Assembly: GCA_965243625.1 (NCBI GenBank)
Contig: CBDEVI010000002.1
Span: forward strand, 62,001-126,000
Origin: JAJECS01 sp965243625
GTDB lineage: Bacteria > Chloroflexota > UBA11872
Direction of reading: 5' to 3'
DNA length: 64,000 nucleotides
Part shown: positions 35,109 through 44,123 of the stretch, one piece after another
Layout of the letters: each line of letters begins with the position of its first letter
Position numbering within the stretch: the stretch's first letter is position 1
Notes under the pieces: generated by a model
Seen by the model: only the letters and a program-made list of their open reading frames with translations
Told to the model about the DNA's origin: nothing
Database searches by the model: none
Translations under genes and position numbers: made by a program

Positions 35109-35134
35109 GTAGGGGCGGTTCGCGAACCGCCCCA
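35109..35134. repeat. REP-like palindrome, family A
   Basis: GTAGGGGCGGTTCGC and GCGAACCGCCCC form a near-perfect hairpin. The same core flanks and lies inside the Y1 transposase gene at 47 kb. Confidence 0.85.
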
Positions 35135-35137
35135 GCC

Positions 35138-36574
35138 TCAATGGTCTGAGGGCCTCCACGGCGCCAACGCGGCGGGAAGTCCGCTGGCGCTGAGTTCCCG
35201 CAGCCGGCCGCGCTCGAGTTCGATGCGCCGCCGCGCGTCCTCAATGGCCAGGCTCACCCGGCGCGGCGCGGCGCCGCCGGGCACGTCGCGTCGCGCCACC
35301 GAGCAATCCGCGGTGAGTCGTTCCCGCAGCTCGGGGCAAAGACGCCCATCGATAGCTTGCAGCTCGTGGTCGGTGAGCGCCACGAGTTCGACGCCGGCGG
35401 CGATCGCCGCCGAGACGACACGGCCCGCAATCTCGTGGGCTTCGCGAAACGGCGCGCCTTGCTCGACGAGGTAATCGGCGATTTCGGTCGCCGTGGCGTG
35501 ACCGGCCGTCGCCATCTGCGCCATCCGTTCACGGTTGAATCGGAGCGTGGCAAAGGCCTCGCGCATGATCTCCAGCGTGGGGAGCACCAGGTCCTCCATG
35601 CGAAACAGGGCCTGCTTGTCCTCCTGGAGGTCCAGGCCATAGGTGAGCGGCACCCCCTTGACGGTGGCGGCCATGCCCGATGCAATCCCCAGCGCCGTGC
35701 CCGTGCGCCCGCGAACGAGTTCGGCGATATCGGGGTTCTTCTTCTGCGGCATGATGCTGCTGCCGGTGGCGTAGGCATCGTCGAACTCGACCATCGCGTA
35801 GCCGGGCGAGGCCCAAATCACCAGGTCCTCGGCCCATCGCGACAGGTGCAGCAGGATGCCCACGCCGAGATTGAGCAGCCCCAGCAGATAGTCCCGGTCG
35901 GCCACGGCGTCCATGCTGTTGCGGGTGATCTGGCTGAAGTGCAGGGCATGGGCCGCCTGCTCGCGATCAATGTCATAGGGCACGCCCGCCAGCGCGCCGC
36001 TCCCCAGTGGGCAGACGTCGGCGAGGGCGAAGACCTGGTAGCAGCCGTCGAGGTCGCGGCTGAGCATCTCGTGAATCGCGAGCAGGTAGTGCCCCAGGGT
36101 GACCGGCTGCCCGGATTGAAGATGCGTGAATCCGGGCGCAACCGTGTCCGGCTCGGCGCGCTCGACCAGCGCGGCCATCAGGTCTGCCAGCGCGCGCCCG
36201 ATCCGAAGCGTCAAGCCCTTCACGTAGAGCCGCATGTCGGTGGCGACCTGGTCGTTGCGGCTGCGGGCCGTGTGCAGACGGCGACCCGGATTCCCGAGCC
36301 GCTCGATCAGGACGCGCTCCACGTAGCTGTGAATGTCCTCGTCGCCCGCGTCAACGGGACCGCCGGCCTCGTCGAGCTCCTGGAGCAGCCGGTCCAGCCC
36401 GCCGGTCAGCGCCTCGGCGTCGGACGCATCGATGATGCCCCGCGCGCCGAGCATGGCGGCGTGCGCCCGGCTGGCGACGATGTCCTCGCGATAGAGCCGC
36501 CGGTCCCAGGGAAACGAGCGGGTGAACGCTCGCGCCGCGTCGGCGGGCCCCGACTCGAAGCGCCCGCCCCACAT
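35138..36574 (-). CDS. argH: Argininosuccinate lyase
   Basis: The 478-residue enzyme makes arginine and fumarate from argininosuccinate. It starts MWGGRFESGPADAARAFTRS as expected. Conserved parts are YVERVLIERLGNPGRRLHTARSRNDQVATD, GFTHLQSGQPVTLGHYLLA and the fumarase-superfamily signature GSSIMPQKKNPD with its catalytic Ser. No substitution is seen. It is the last gene of the argC-J-B-D-H run on this strand, 41 bp after argD. Confidence 0.97.
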   Translation of the reverse strand: MWGGRFESGPADAARAFTRSFPWDRRLYREDIVASRAHAAMLGARGIIDASDAEALTGGLDRLLQELDEAGGPVDAGDEDIHSYVERVLIERLGNPGRRLHTARSRNDQVATDMRLYVKGLTLRIGRALADLMAALVERAEPDTVAPGFTHLQSGQPVTLGHYLLAIHEMLSRDLDGCYQVFALADVCPLGSGALAGVPYDIDREQAAHALHFSQITRNSMDAVADRDYLLGLLNLGVGILLHLSRWAEDLVIWASPGYAMVEFDDAYATGSSIMPQKKNPDIAELVRGRTGTALGIASGMAATVKGVPLTYGLDLQEDKQALFRMEDLVLPTLEIMREAFATLRFNRERMAQMATAGHATATEIADYLVEQGAPFREAHEIAGRVVSAAIAAGVELVALTDHELQAIDGRLCPELRERLTADCSVARRDVPGGAAPRRVSLAIEDARRRIELERGRLRELSASGLPAALAPWRPSDH

Positions 36575-36615
36575 GCCGGCGATCTCAGCCCGTGCGCGGG
36601 GTTCGGCGCCCCGCG

Positions 36616-37809
36616 CTAGGCGCGCAGCGCCGCGCCAATGACTTCAAGGCCCGTGTCCAACTCGGCGTCGCTGATGGTCAATGCCGGCACCAGGCGGATC
36701 GTCGCCGCGGCGGCCTTGATCAGCAACACGCCGTGATCGCGCGCGTACGCAATCACGTGATCGGCGCGCTCGGGGCCCGTGAGGTCGAACCCCACCAGCA
36801 GCCCAAGCCCGCGCACGTCCGTGATCTCGCCGGTCTCGCGGCCCAGGCGCCGCAACTCGGCGGCGGCATGGTCGCCCTTGCGCGCCACATCGTCGAGGAA
36901 CCCCGGGGCCGTGACGTGATCGAACACCACGCGAGCGCCGGCGCAGACGAGCGGGTTGCCGCTGAACGTCGAGCCGTGGTCGCCCGGCCGCAGCACGCTG
37001 CACCGCTCGGTGCTCAGCGCGGCGCCAATGGGCAGCCCGCCGCCAAGCCCCTTGGCCAGAGCCATCAGGTCGGGCGTGACGCCAAAGTGCTCGTAGGCGA
37101 ACAGCTTGCCGGTGCGCCCGATGCCGGTCTGAACCTCATCCAGGATCAGCAGGATGCCGTGCTCGTCGCAGAGCTCACGGAGTCCGGTCACGTAGTCCGC
37201 GTCCGCCACCCACACGCCGCCCTCGGCCTGGATGAGCTCCAGCATCACCGCGGCGGTGGAGTCGTCGATGGCCTCGCGCACCGCGTCCAGGTCGTTGTAG
37301 GGAACGTGGGTGAATCCGGCCGGCATCGGCTCGAAGGGCTCGTGATAGGCCGGGGTGCCGGTGGCGGCGGTCATGGCCAGCGAGCGTCCGTGAAAGCCGC
37401 GCAGCGTCGTGATCACACCGGTCGCGCCGTCGCGGTTTTGCCGGCCCCACTTGCGCGCGATCTTGACGCAGGTCTCGGTGGCCTCGCCGCCGCTGTTGAC
37501 GAAAAACACGCGGTCCAGCGCCGAGTGGCCGGTCAGCCGCTCGCCCAACTCGACCTGGGGCGTGGTGTAGAAGAGGTTGGACACCTGCACCAGGGTGCGC
37601 GCCTGCTCCGCCACGGCATCGGCGATAGCCGGATTTGCGTGCCCGAGCGCGTTCACCGCGATGCCCGCGGCAAAATCCAGGTATTCGTTGCCGGCGTCAT
37701 CCCACACCCGCATGCCGCTGCCCCGGACCAGGGTGACCGGCGCGCGGGCAAACGTCTGGTGATAGACCTGAGCTTCGCGTGCCTGCCAGTCCGTCGCTGA
37801 TTGGGTCAT
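36616..37809 (-). CDS. argD: Acetylornithine aminotransferase
   Basis: The 397-residue class III PLP transaminase transfers an amino group from glutamate to N-acetylglutamate semialdehyde. It shows FFVNSGGEATETCVKIARKW, LRGFHGRSLAMTAATGTPAY, LLILDEVQTGIGRTGKLFAYEHFGVTPD and the Schiff-base lysine in LMALAKGLGGGLPIGA. Its start is ATG 37809. About 150 bp with a dispersed dyad separates it from argB, so it may have a transcript of its own as well. Confidence 0.95.
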   Translation of the reverse strand: MTQSATDWQAREAQVYHQTFARAPVTLVRGSGMRVWDDAGNEYLDFAAGIAVNALGHANPAIADAVAEQARTLVQVSNLFYTTPQVELGERLTGHSALDRVFFVNSGGEATETCVKIARKWGRQNRDGATGVITTLRGFHGRSLAMTAATGTPAYHEPFEPMPAGFTHVPYNDLDAVREAIDDSTAAVMLELIQAEGGVWVADADYVTGLRELCDEHGILLILDEVQTGIGRTGKLFAYEHFGVTPDLMALAKGLGGGLPIGAALSTERCSVLRPGDHGSTFSGNPLVCAGARVVFDHVTAPGFLDDVARKGDHAAAELRRLGRETGEITDVRGLGLLVGFDLTGPERADHVIAYARDHGVLLIKAAAATIRLVPALTISDAELDTGLEVIGAALRA

Positions 37810-37959
37810 GGATGAACTCTAGCCGTGCGGTTGGCAGGAATTATATGGCGCGCCCAACCGCGCGCGTCCGGTCCCCTCGCCCTTGATGGGAGAGGGCTAG
37901 GGTGAGGGTGACGCCCGGCGGCTCGCACGCCACCGGAAAGCAAGGTGACCCGCAAACCG
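37810..37959. repeat. Intergenic segment with family E dyad
   Basis: CCCCTCGCCC, then GGGAGAGGGCTAGGGTGAGG (about 37875-37911) is a repeat of the kind also near 7025, 45331, 48255, 49441 and 50991. No gene is seen. Confidence 0.6.
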
Positions 37960-38736
37960 TCAGGCAACGATGCGCGTGCCCACGGCGCCCTCGACGAGGG
38001 TCTGCCGGATGGCGTGAGGTCGACGGCCGTCGGTGATCCAAACGGCGGCGACCGCGTCCAGCAAGTCCATCGCCGCGCGGACCTTGGGCACCATGCCGTC
38101 CCGGATCACGCCCTCGGCGATGAGTTCATGGGCGCGACCAGCCGGCAGGTCGCGAATCGGCTGGTCGTCGGCATCGAGCACCGCCGGCACGTCGGTCAGA
38201 AACAGCAGGGCATCCGCCCGAACCGCACGCGCCACGGCCCCGGCGACTTCGTCGCCGTTCACGTTGTACAGCTCGCCGTCCGGCCCTAGACCCAGCGGCG
38301 CAATGGTCGGCACGTGGCCGCGTGCGGTGAGATCGTCCAGCAACCCGCGCCGCACCTCGCGTACCCGACCCACGTAGCCCAGGTCCGGAGACTGCTGCTC
38401 GACCCGGATCACACCGCCGTCATTCCCGGCAATACCGACCGCCGAGACGCCGTTGGCCACAAGCTCACCGATCAGCGCCGGAGCCACCATGCCGCGAAAG
38501 ACCGTCACGGCGGCGTCGCGGGTGGCCGCGGACGTGACCCGCAAGCCGTCGATCCAGGTCGGAGTTTCTCCACGTTCCGCCAGGTAGTCGCTCAGCGCGT
38601 CGCCGCCGCCGTGGGCAATCGCGACCCGCGCGCCCGCCGCAACCAGGTCCCGCACGTCGGCGCCGATCCGCCCACGCTCAACGTCCGCCGTGCCGCCGAC
38701 CTTGAGCACGACGTAGCGCCCCCGGAAATCGTCCAT
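37960..38736 (-). CDS. argB: Acetylglutamate kinase
   Basis: Start ATG 38736 (MDDFRGRYVVLKVGG) gives 258 residues; a GTG 24 bp upstream is possible and lies 3 bp after the argJ stop. The amino-acid kinase fold is seen in VVLKVGGTADVE, AIAHGGGDALSDYL, GLRVTSAATRD, AVGIAGNDGGVIRV and LYNVNGDEVAGAVARA. Context between argJ and argD supports the ArgB role, phosphorylating N-acetylglutamate. It is more divergent than usual, for instance WIDGLRVT instead of a Phe-rich loop, so a related acyl-amino-acid kinase cannot be fully excluded. Confidence 0.88.
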   Translation of the reverse strand: MDDFRGRYVVLKVGGTADVERGRIGADVRDLVAAGARVAIAHGGGDALSDYLAERGETPTWIDGLRVTSAATRDAAVTVFRGMVAPALIGELVANGVSAVGIAGNDGGVIRVEQQSPDLGYVGRVREVRRGLLDDLTARGHVPTIAPLGLGPDGELYNVNGDEVAGAVARAVRADALLFLTDVPAVLDADDQPIRDLPAGRAHELIAEGVIRDGMVPKVRAAMDLLDAVAAVWITDGRRPHAIRQTLVEGAVGTRIVA

Positions 38737-38763
38737 GCCTGAGTCCGGCAATGCGGCCACGAG

Positions 38764-39987
38764 CTAGGTCATGTACTCCGCGTTGATGGTGACGTAGTCG
38801 TGCGAGAGATCGCCGGTCCAGGCCGTGGCGCCGGCCGGTCCCGCGTGTAGATCGACCGCAATGCGGCACTCGGACTCGCGCAGGTGCGCGGCAACGTCCG
38901 GCTCGTGGTAGTCCTGGATGCGGCCGCCGTCGACCGTGCAGGTGTCCCCGATCCAAATGTCCAAAGCCTCGGGGTCGAATTGGGCGCCGCTGTTTCCGAG
39001 CGCGGCGACGACGCGCCCCCAGTTGGGATCGCCGCCGAACACCGCCGTCTTGACCAGCAGCGACGTGGAAATCCCGCGTCCGGCGCGCCGGGCGTCGGCG
39101 GCGTCCACCGCCCCCCGGACCTCGATCGTGACCAGCTTGGTGACACCCTCGCCGTTCCGCACGATTTCCCGCGCCAGATGCTGGCAAACCGCCCGAAGCG
39201 CGCGACCGAACGTCTCGGCGTCGGCCCCCTCCGGCTTGGGCGTTTCGCTCGCGCCGTTGGCGAACATCAGCACGGTGTCGCTGGTGGACTGATCGCCGTC
39301 GATGGAAATCACGTTGAAGGAGTCGTCAACTGCCGCGCGCAGGGCGCTCAGGGCAAACGACGCGTCCAGGGCGGCGTCGGTCGTGACGAACGAGTGCATG
39401 GTGGCCATGTTGGGGTGGATCATGCCGGCGCCCTTGGCGGCGCCGCCGATCCGCACGGTCCCGGCCGACAGCGGCACCTCGACGGCGATCGTCTTTGGGT
39501 AGGCGTCGGTGGTCATCATCGCCGTGGCGACGTCGACTCCGTCGACCGAGGTCAGCTCGAGCCGCCGGATGCCGTCGGCCACGCGATCCATCGGCAGTCG
39601 GAATCCGATAACGCCGGTGGACGCCATCAGGATTTCTTCCGGCGCGACGCCCTGTCCCTGCGCGAACAGCTCCGCCATGCGCATGGCGTCTGCGCGCCCC
39701 TCGGCGCCCGTGTAGGTGTTGGCGTTGCCGCTGTTGAAGACCACGCCGCGCGCCTGGCCGCCGGCGACGCGAGCGCGGTTGATCTCCACGTTGGCGGCCG
39801 TCACGCGGTTGGTGGTGAACGTGGCGGCCACCGTGCACGGGGCGACGGTGCTGAAGATGCCCCCAAGGTCCAGAGCGCCGCTGGCCTTGATGCCGGCGGC
39901 GATCGACCCGGCCTTGAATCCGCGTGACGCCACCACGCCGCCGGATACCACCGCGAATCCGTCCAGCGTTTCGGGAATGGCGCTCAT
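38764..39987 (-). CDS. argJ: Bifunctional ornithine acetyltransferase / N-acetylglutamate synthase
   Basis: The 407-residue precursor is expected to cut itself at Ala-Thr in GMIHPNMATMHSFVTTDA (about residue 195), exposing the Thr nucleophile of the beta chain. It recycles the acetyl group from N-acetylornithine to glutamate. Other typical parts are VFNSGNANTYTGAEG, DGDQSTSDTVLMFANG and GGDPNWGRVVAALGNSGAQ. The start codon directly abuts the argC stop codon. With argJ present, a separate argE is not required. Confidence 0.96.
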   Translation of the reverse strand: MSAIPETLDGFAVVSGGVVASRGFKAGSIAAGIKASGALDLGGIFSTVAPCTVAATFTTNRVTAANVEINRARVAGGQARGVVFNSGNANTYTGAEGRADAMRMAELFAQGQGVAPEEILMASTGVIGFRLPMDRVADGIRRLELTSVDGVDVATAMMTTDAYPKTIAVEVPLSAGTVRIGGAAKGAGMIHPNMATMHSFVTTDAALDASFALSALRAAVDDSFNVISIDGDQSTSDTVLMFANGASETPKPEGADAETFGRALRAVCQHLAREIVRNGEGVTKLVTIEVRGAVDAADARRAGRGISTSLLVKTAVFGGDPNWGRVVAALGNSGAQFDPEALDIWIGDTCTVDGGRIQDYHEPDVAAHLRESECRIAVDLHAGPAGATAWTGDLSHDYVTINAEYMT

Positions 39988-41016
39988 CTACGGATAGCCC
40001 GCCGGGATGCCGAGTCCCGCCTGCTCGTCGAGGCCCAGCATGAGGTTGGCGTTCTGCAACGCGGCGCCCGCCGCGCCCTTGCCCAGGTTGTCGATGGCGC
40101 TCATGGCGATGAGGGTGCCCGTGGCCTCGTCGGTCACCGCCTGCACGAAGCAATGGTTCGTGCCGGTGGTCCACTTGGTACGGAGCGGCTCGTCGGCCAG
40201 GTGCACGAACGGCTCGCCGCCGTAGCGTTCCTCGTACGCCGCCTCGACATCCGCGCTCGCAGCGCCGTCCCGCAGCCGCGCGTAAGTCGTCGAGAGGATC
40301 CCGCGCGTCATGGGCACCAGGTGCGGAACGAACGTGACCTGCACCGGCGTCCCCGCGAGCGTCGCCAACTCCTGCGCTATCTCGGGGCCGTGACGGTGGG
40401 CGGCGACGTTGTAGGGCGCGGTGCTCTCGTTGATTTCGGAATAGGTGAACTTGGTCCCGGCGCTACGCCCGGCGCCCGAGACTCCGGTCTTGGAGTCCAC
40501 GATCACGGCCGGCTCCGCCAGCCCCGCGGCCAGGGCGGGACCGATGGCCAGCTCCGCCGCAATGGCGTGGCAACCCGGATTGGCCACCAGCTTGGTGCGC
40601 CCCACCTCGTCACGCCGGAACTCCGTGAGGCCGTAGACCGCGTCGGCGATCCACTCCGACGCCGGGTGCTCGCCATACCACTGGCGATAGACCTCCAGGT
40701 CATGCAGTCGGAAGTCGGCGCTGACGTCCACCACCGGCACGCCGTCGTCGAGCAGCGGCGCCAGTTGCGCCGCCGACGCGTTGTGCGGCAGGCATGACAC
40801 GACGGCATCCACCGACCCATCCAGCTCCGGCGTGAGCCGCAGGTCGGCGTAGTCGGGCCGCGCCGTGGCGCGAACCCACGGCAACACGTCGCCCACGGTG
40901 CTGCCGGCCTGGCTGCGTGCCGTCAGGCTCGTCAGTTCAAGGTCGGGGTGGCCGGCCAGATAGCGGATCATCTCGCCGCCGGTGTAGCCGGTGGCGTTCA
41001 GAAGGCCCAGGCGCAT
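39988..41016 (-). CDS. argC: N-acetyl-gamma-glutamyl-phosphate reductase
   Basis: Start MRLGLLNATGYTGGEMI gives 342 residues, the usual size; the stretch before it is not conserved. The active-site Cys is in KLVANPGCHAIAAELAIGP. GVSGAGRSAG, SEINESTAPYNVAAHRHGPEI and VPHLVPMTRGILSTTYA are all typical. It makes N-acetylglutamate semialdehyde with NADPH. It is the first gene of the arg run, and uppP lies 44 bp upstream. Confidence 0.96.
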   Translation of the reverse strand: MRLGLLNATGYTGGEMIRYLAGHPDLELTSLTARSQAGSTVGDVLPWVRATARPDYADLRLTPELDGSVDAVVSCLPHNASAAQLAPLLDDGVPVVDVSADFRLHDLEVYRQWYGEHPASEWIADAVYGLTEFRRDEVGRTKLVANPGCHAIAAELAIGPALAAGLAEPAVIVDSKTGVSGAGRSAGTKFTYSEINESTAPYNVAAHRHGPEIAQELATLAGTPVQVTFVPHLVPMTRGILSTTYARLRDGAASADVEAAYEERYGGEPFVHLADEPLRTKWTTGTNHCFVQAVTDEATGTLIAMSAIDNLGKGAAGAALQNANLMLGLDEQAGLGIPAGYP

Positions 41017-41059
41017 CAAGCGGTGCCTCAGGTGGCTAAACGCAATTATACGGGCGCCA

Positions 41060-41866
41060 TCACGGCTGCACGGCAAGAACTACCAGCGCGGCCACGCCAA
41101 GTGCAACCCGATATGCGCCGAAGACAAGCAGGCTGTGGGTGGCCACGAACCAGAGCAAGACCCGGATGACGGCCACCCCGACCAATCCCGCCGCGAGCGC
41201 ACCGATCGCCAGCGCGCCCGCAACCGACTCGAAGGCCTCCGTACCGGCGGCGGCGGAGAGCTCCGCGATTCCGATAGCGAGCACGATGGGCGTTAGCAGC
41301 AGCAGCGAGAAGCGCGCGCCGGCGCGCCGCCTCACACCCAGGGCACGCGCTACGGTCATGGTGATCCCGGAACGCGAGACGCCGGGAATCAGCGCCACGA
41401 CCTGGCTCAGTCCGACGAGCAGCCATATGGGCAGGCGGGTGCTCTCGAAGGTTGTGCGGGTGGGCGCCCAGCGATCGATGGCCGCCAGCAGCACGCCGAA
41501 CGCGATGAGCATGATCGACGCGAACAGCAGCGTTCGTGTCTCCGTCAGCGCGCCGTGCAGCGGATAGGCCACCGCGCCGACGAGCACCGTCGATCCCGCG
41601 ATGCCCGCCGCCACACGGCGCGACACGGCCGGGTCGTCGCCTCGACCGACGACACCAAGCGCCAGCCGCCACCAGTCGCGCCACAGCGCCACGGCCAGCG
41701 CCAGCGCGGTGCCCAGATGCAAAGCCACGCTGAGCATCAGGCCCGACAGAAACGGGTCGGTCCACCCGGCGAACTCGGGCACCAGCAACAGGTGCGCCGA
41801 ACTGCTCACGGGCAGAAACTCCGTGAGCGCCTGCACGGCGCCCAACAGAGCCGCCTCGACCAGCAC
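41060..41866 (-). CDS. uppP: Undecaprenyl-diphosphatase
   Basis: The 268-residue membrane protein starts at MLVEAALLGAVQALTEFLPVSSSAHL, the conserved BacA motif that holds the catalytic Glu. The second signature LIPGVSRSGITMTVARALGV follows near residue 160. Several hydrophobic helices fill the rest. It dephosphorylates undecaprenyl-PP to recycle the lipid carrier for cell-wall polymers and can give bacitracin resistance. It lies 10 bp after the hppA stop codon, so the two are co-transcribed. Confidence 0.96.
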   Translation of the reverse strand: MLVEAALLGAVQALTEFLPVSSSAHLLLVPEFAGWTDPFLSGLMLSVALHLGTALALAVALWRDWWRLALGVVGRGDDPAVSRRVAAGIAGSTVLVGAVAYPLHGALTETRTLLFASIMLIAFGVLLAAIDRWAPTRTTFESTRLPIWLLVGLSQVVALIPGVSRSGITMTVARALGVRRRAGARFSLLLLTPIVLAIGIAELSAAAGTEAFESVAGALAIGALAAGLVGVAVIRVLLWFVATHSLLVFGAYRVALGVAALVVLAVQP

Positions 41867-41875
41867 TGCCCCGGT

Positions 41876-44083
41876 TTAGGCGGTCACGACAAAGACCGGC
41901 GCCAGAACCAAGGTGATCGTGCTCAGCAGCTTCACCAGCACGTGCAGCGATGGCCCCGCCGTGTCCTTGAACGGGTCGCCAACGGTGTCGCCGACCACGG
42001 ACGCGGCGTGCTCCTCGGTGCCCTTGCCGATCGGGTTGCCGTCCTCGTCCTTGAGATTGCCGGCCTCGATGAACTTCTTTGCGTTGTCCCAGGCCCCGCC
42101 GCCGTTGTTCATCACCGTGGCCAGCAGCACGCCCGCGATGGTTCCAACCATCAGGAAGGCGGCTTCCGCCTCGGCGCGGAGCACCAGGCCCACCACGACC
42201 GGCATCAGGACGGCGAGCAGGCCCGGCAGGATCATCTCCCGCAGCGCCGAGCGCGTGCTGATATCAACCGCCTGGCTGTAGCTAGGCTCGACGGTGCCTT
42301 CGAGAATCCCGGGATTCTCGCGCCATTGCCGCCGGACTTCCTGGATCATCGTGCTCGCGGCCCGTCCGACGGCGCGAATGGCCAGCGAGCTGAACAGGAA
42401 CACCAGCATGGCGCCCAGCATGGCGCCGATGAAGACTTCGACCTTGGCCAGGTCGACGCTGTGGAGGTCGGCGGTTTCCAGGTAGGCGCTGAACAGCAGA
42501 AACGCGGCCAGCGCCGCCGAGGCGATGGCGTAGCCCTTGGTCAGCGCCTTGGTCGTGTTGCCGACCGCGTCCAGGCCGTCCGTGATGTCGCGAACCTCCT
42601 CGGGCGCGTCGGCCATCTCGGTGATGCCGCCCGCGTTGTCCGAGATCGGCCCGAAGGTGTCCATGGCCAGGATGTAGGCCGCGCTCATCAGCATGCCCAT
42701 CGTGGCGACGGCGGTGCCGAAGACGCCGGCCTCGAAGGTGCCGATCGGGATTCCAAGCGCCGCGAAGCCCTCGACGCCGGTGTGGAACGAGGTCCACAGG
42801 GCAATCGAAATGACGATGATCGGCGCCGCCGTGTTCTCCAGGCCGAGCGCCATTCCCGAGATGATGTTGGTGGCGGGACCGGTGCGAGACGCCTCGGCGA
42901 TCTCACGGACCGGTCGCCAGGTGCCCGCGGTGTAGTACTGCGTGATGTAGACGAATGCCACGCTCGTCAGAATGCCGATGACTCCCGACAGGAAGAACCA
43001 GGCGGAATCCAGCATCACGAACACCGCAATCGCCATACCAACAACCGAAAACAGCGCGGTGGCCCAATAGCCGATGTCGAGCGCCTTCTGGGCGTCGCGC
43101 ACTGCCTCGGGCCGGATCACGAGCAGACCGATCACCGAGGCGATGGTGCCGAACGAGCGCACCACCAGCGGGAACAGGATCCACTCGACGCCCGCCGTAC
43201 CTGGAGCCGCGGCCTCGATGGCCTTGAACACGGCCACACCCAGGATCATCGCGCCGATGCTCTCGGCGGCGGTCGATTCGAACAGGTCCGCGCCACGTCC
43301 GGCGCAGTCGCCCACGTTGTCGCCGACCAGGTCGGCCACCACTGCCGGATTTCGCGGGTCGTCCTCGGGCAGACCGGCTTCGACCTTGCCTACCAGGTCC
43401 GCGCCGACGTCGGCGGCCTTGGTGTAGATGCCGCCGCCCAGCTGCGCGAACAGCGCCACGAAGCTGGCGCCGAACCCGAAGCCCACGATCAGCTCGGGGG
43501 CGCGCGTGGGATTGCCGAAGCCGTCGAATAGGGCGAAGAGCACGAACACGCCCAGCAGGCTCAGGCCGACGATCAGGATTCCGGAAACGGCACCACCGCG
43601 AAGGGCCACCGTCAGGGCGTCGCCCAGCGACTTGGTGGCCGCGCTGGCGGTGCGCACGTTGGACTTGACCGCCACGATCATGCCGATAATGCCGGAGAGC
43701 GCGGAGGCGGCGGCGCCCACCAGGAACGAAACCCCGGTGCGCCAGGCGATGTCGCCCGCCTCGATGCCCTTGGCCTCGTTGGCGCCAAAGAAGAACAGCA
43801 GCACCGACAACCCGGCCGCCGCGAATAACGCGAGGAACGCGATGGTGCGGTACTGCCGCCGCAGGAAGGCCGTTGCGCCTTCGTAGATGCGGTCGCCGTT
43901 GAGCTGCATCGACGCGAACAGCCGGTTCCGCTCCGCGTCGTCCAACCCCTGGACCGCGGGAATCAACTCAGCGCTGCGGCCGCTCCGGTCGACCGGCCGC
44001 GTCAGAACATCACGAACGAGATATCCGACCACGATGACGGAAACCACGATGGCCGCCGGGACGACCCACACTAGACCTTCCAA
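41876..44083 (-). CDS. hppA: Membrane-bound proton-pumping pyrophosphatase, K+-independent type
   Basis: The 735-residue integral membrane protein hydrolyses PPi and pumps H+. The active-site run DVGADLVGKVEAGLPEDDPR and NPAVVADLVGDNVGDCAGRG is complete, as is the last-loop EEHAASVVGDTVGDPFKDTA. GNTTKALTKG has Lys at the site where K+-dependent enzymes have Ala, so the K+-independent proton pump type is expected. It could supply proton-motive force from biosynthetic PPi. Length is standard. Confidence 0.96.
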   Translation of the reverse strand: MEGLVWVVPAAIVVSVIVVGYLVRDVLTRPVDRSGRSAELIPAVQGLDDAERNRLFASMQLNGDRIYEGATAFLRRQYRTIAFLALFAAAGLSVLLFFFGANEAKGIEAGDIAWRTGVSFLVGAAASALSGIIGMIVAVKSNVRTASAATKSLGDALTVALRGGAVSGILIVGLSLLGVFVLFALFDGFGNPTRAPELIVGFGFGASFVALFAQLGGGIYTKAADVGADLVGKVEAGLPEDDPRNPAVVADLVGDNVGDCAGRGADLFESTAAESIGAMILGVAVFKAIEAAAPGTAGVEWILFPLVVRSFGTIASVIGLLVIRPEAVRDAQKALDIGYWATALFSVVGMAIAVFVMLDSAWFFLSGVIGILTSVAFVYITQYYTAGTWRPVREIAEASRTGPATNIISGMALGLENTAAPIIVISIALWTSFHTGVEGFAALGIPIGTFEAGVFGTAVATMGMLMSAAYILAMDTFGPISDNAGGITEMADAPEEVRDITDGLDAVGNTTKALTKGYAIASAALAAFLLFSAYLETADLHSVDLAKVEVFIGAMLGAMLVFLFSSLAIRAVGRAASTMIQEVRRQWRENPGILEGTVEPSYSQAVDISTRSALREMILPGLLAVLMPVVVGLVLRAEAEAAFLMVGTIAGVLLATVMNNGGGAWDNAKKFIEAGNLKDEDGNPIGKGTEEHAASVVGDTVGDPFKDTAGPSLHVLVKLLSTITLVLAPVFVVTA

Positions 44084-44123
44084 GACCTAAACCCCCCTCG
44101 ACGCCCACCGGCGGTGGGCCATG

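Noticed and set aside
41555..43531. A 658-residue plus-strand frame opposite hppA
   Set aside because: It is antisense to a complete, conserved pyrophosphatase and has a low-complexity Arg/His/Gln-rich composition, as expected for the mirror frame of a high-GC gene.
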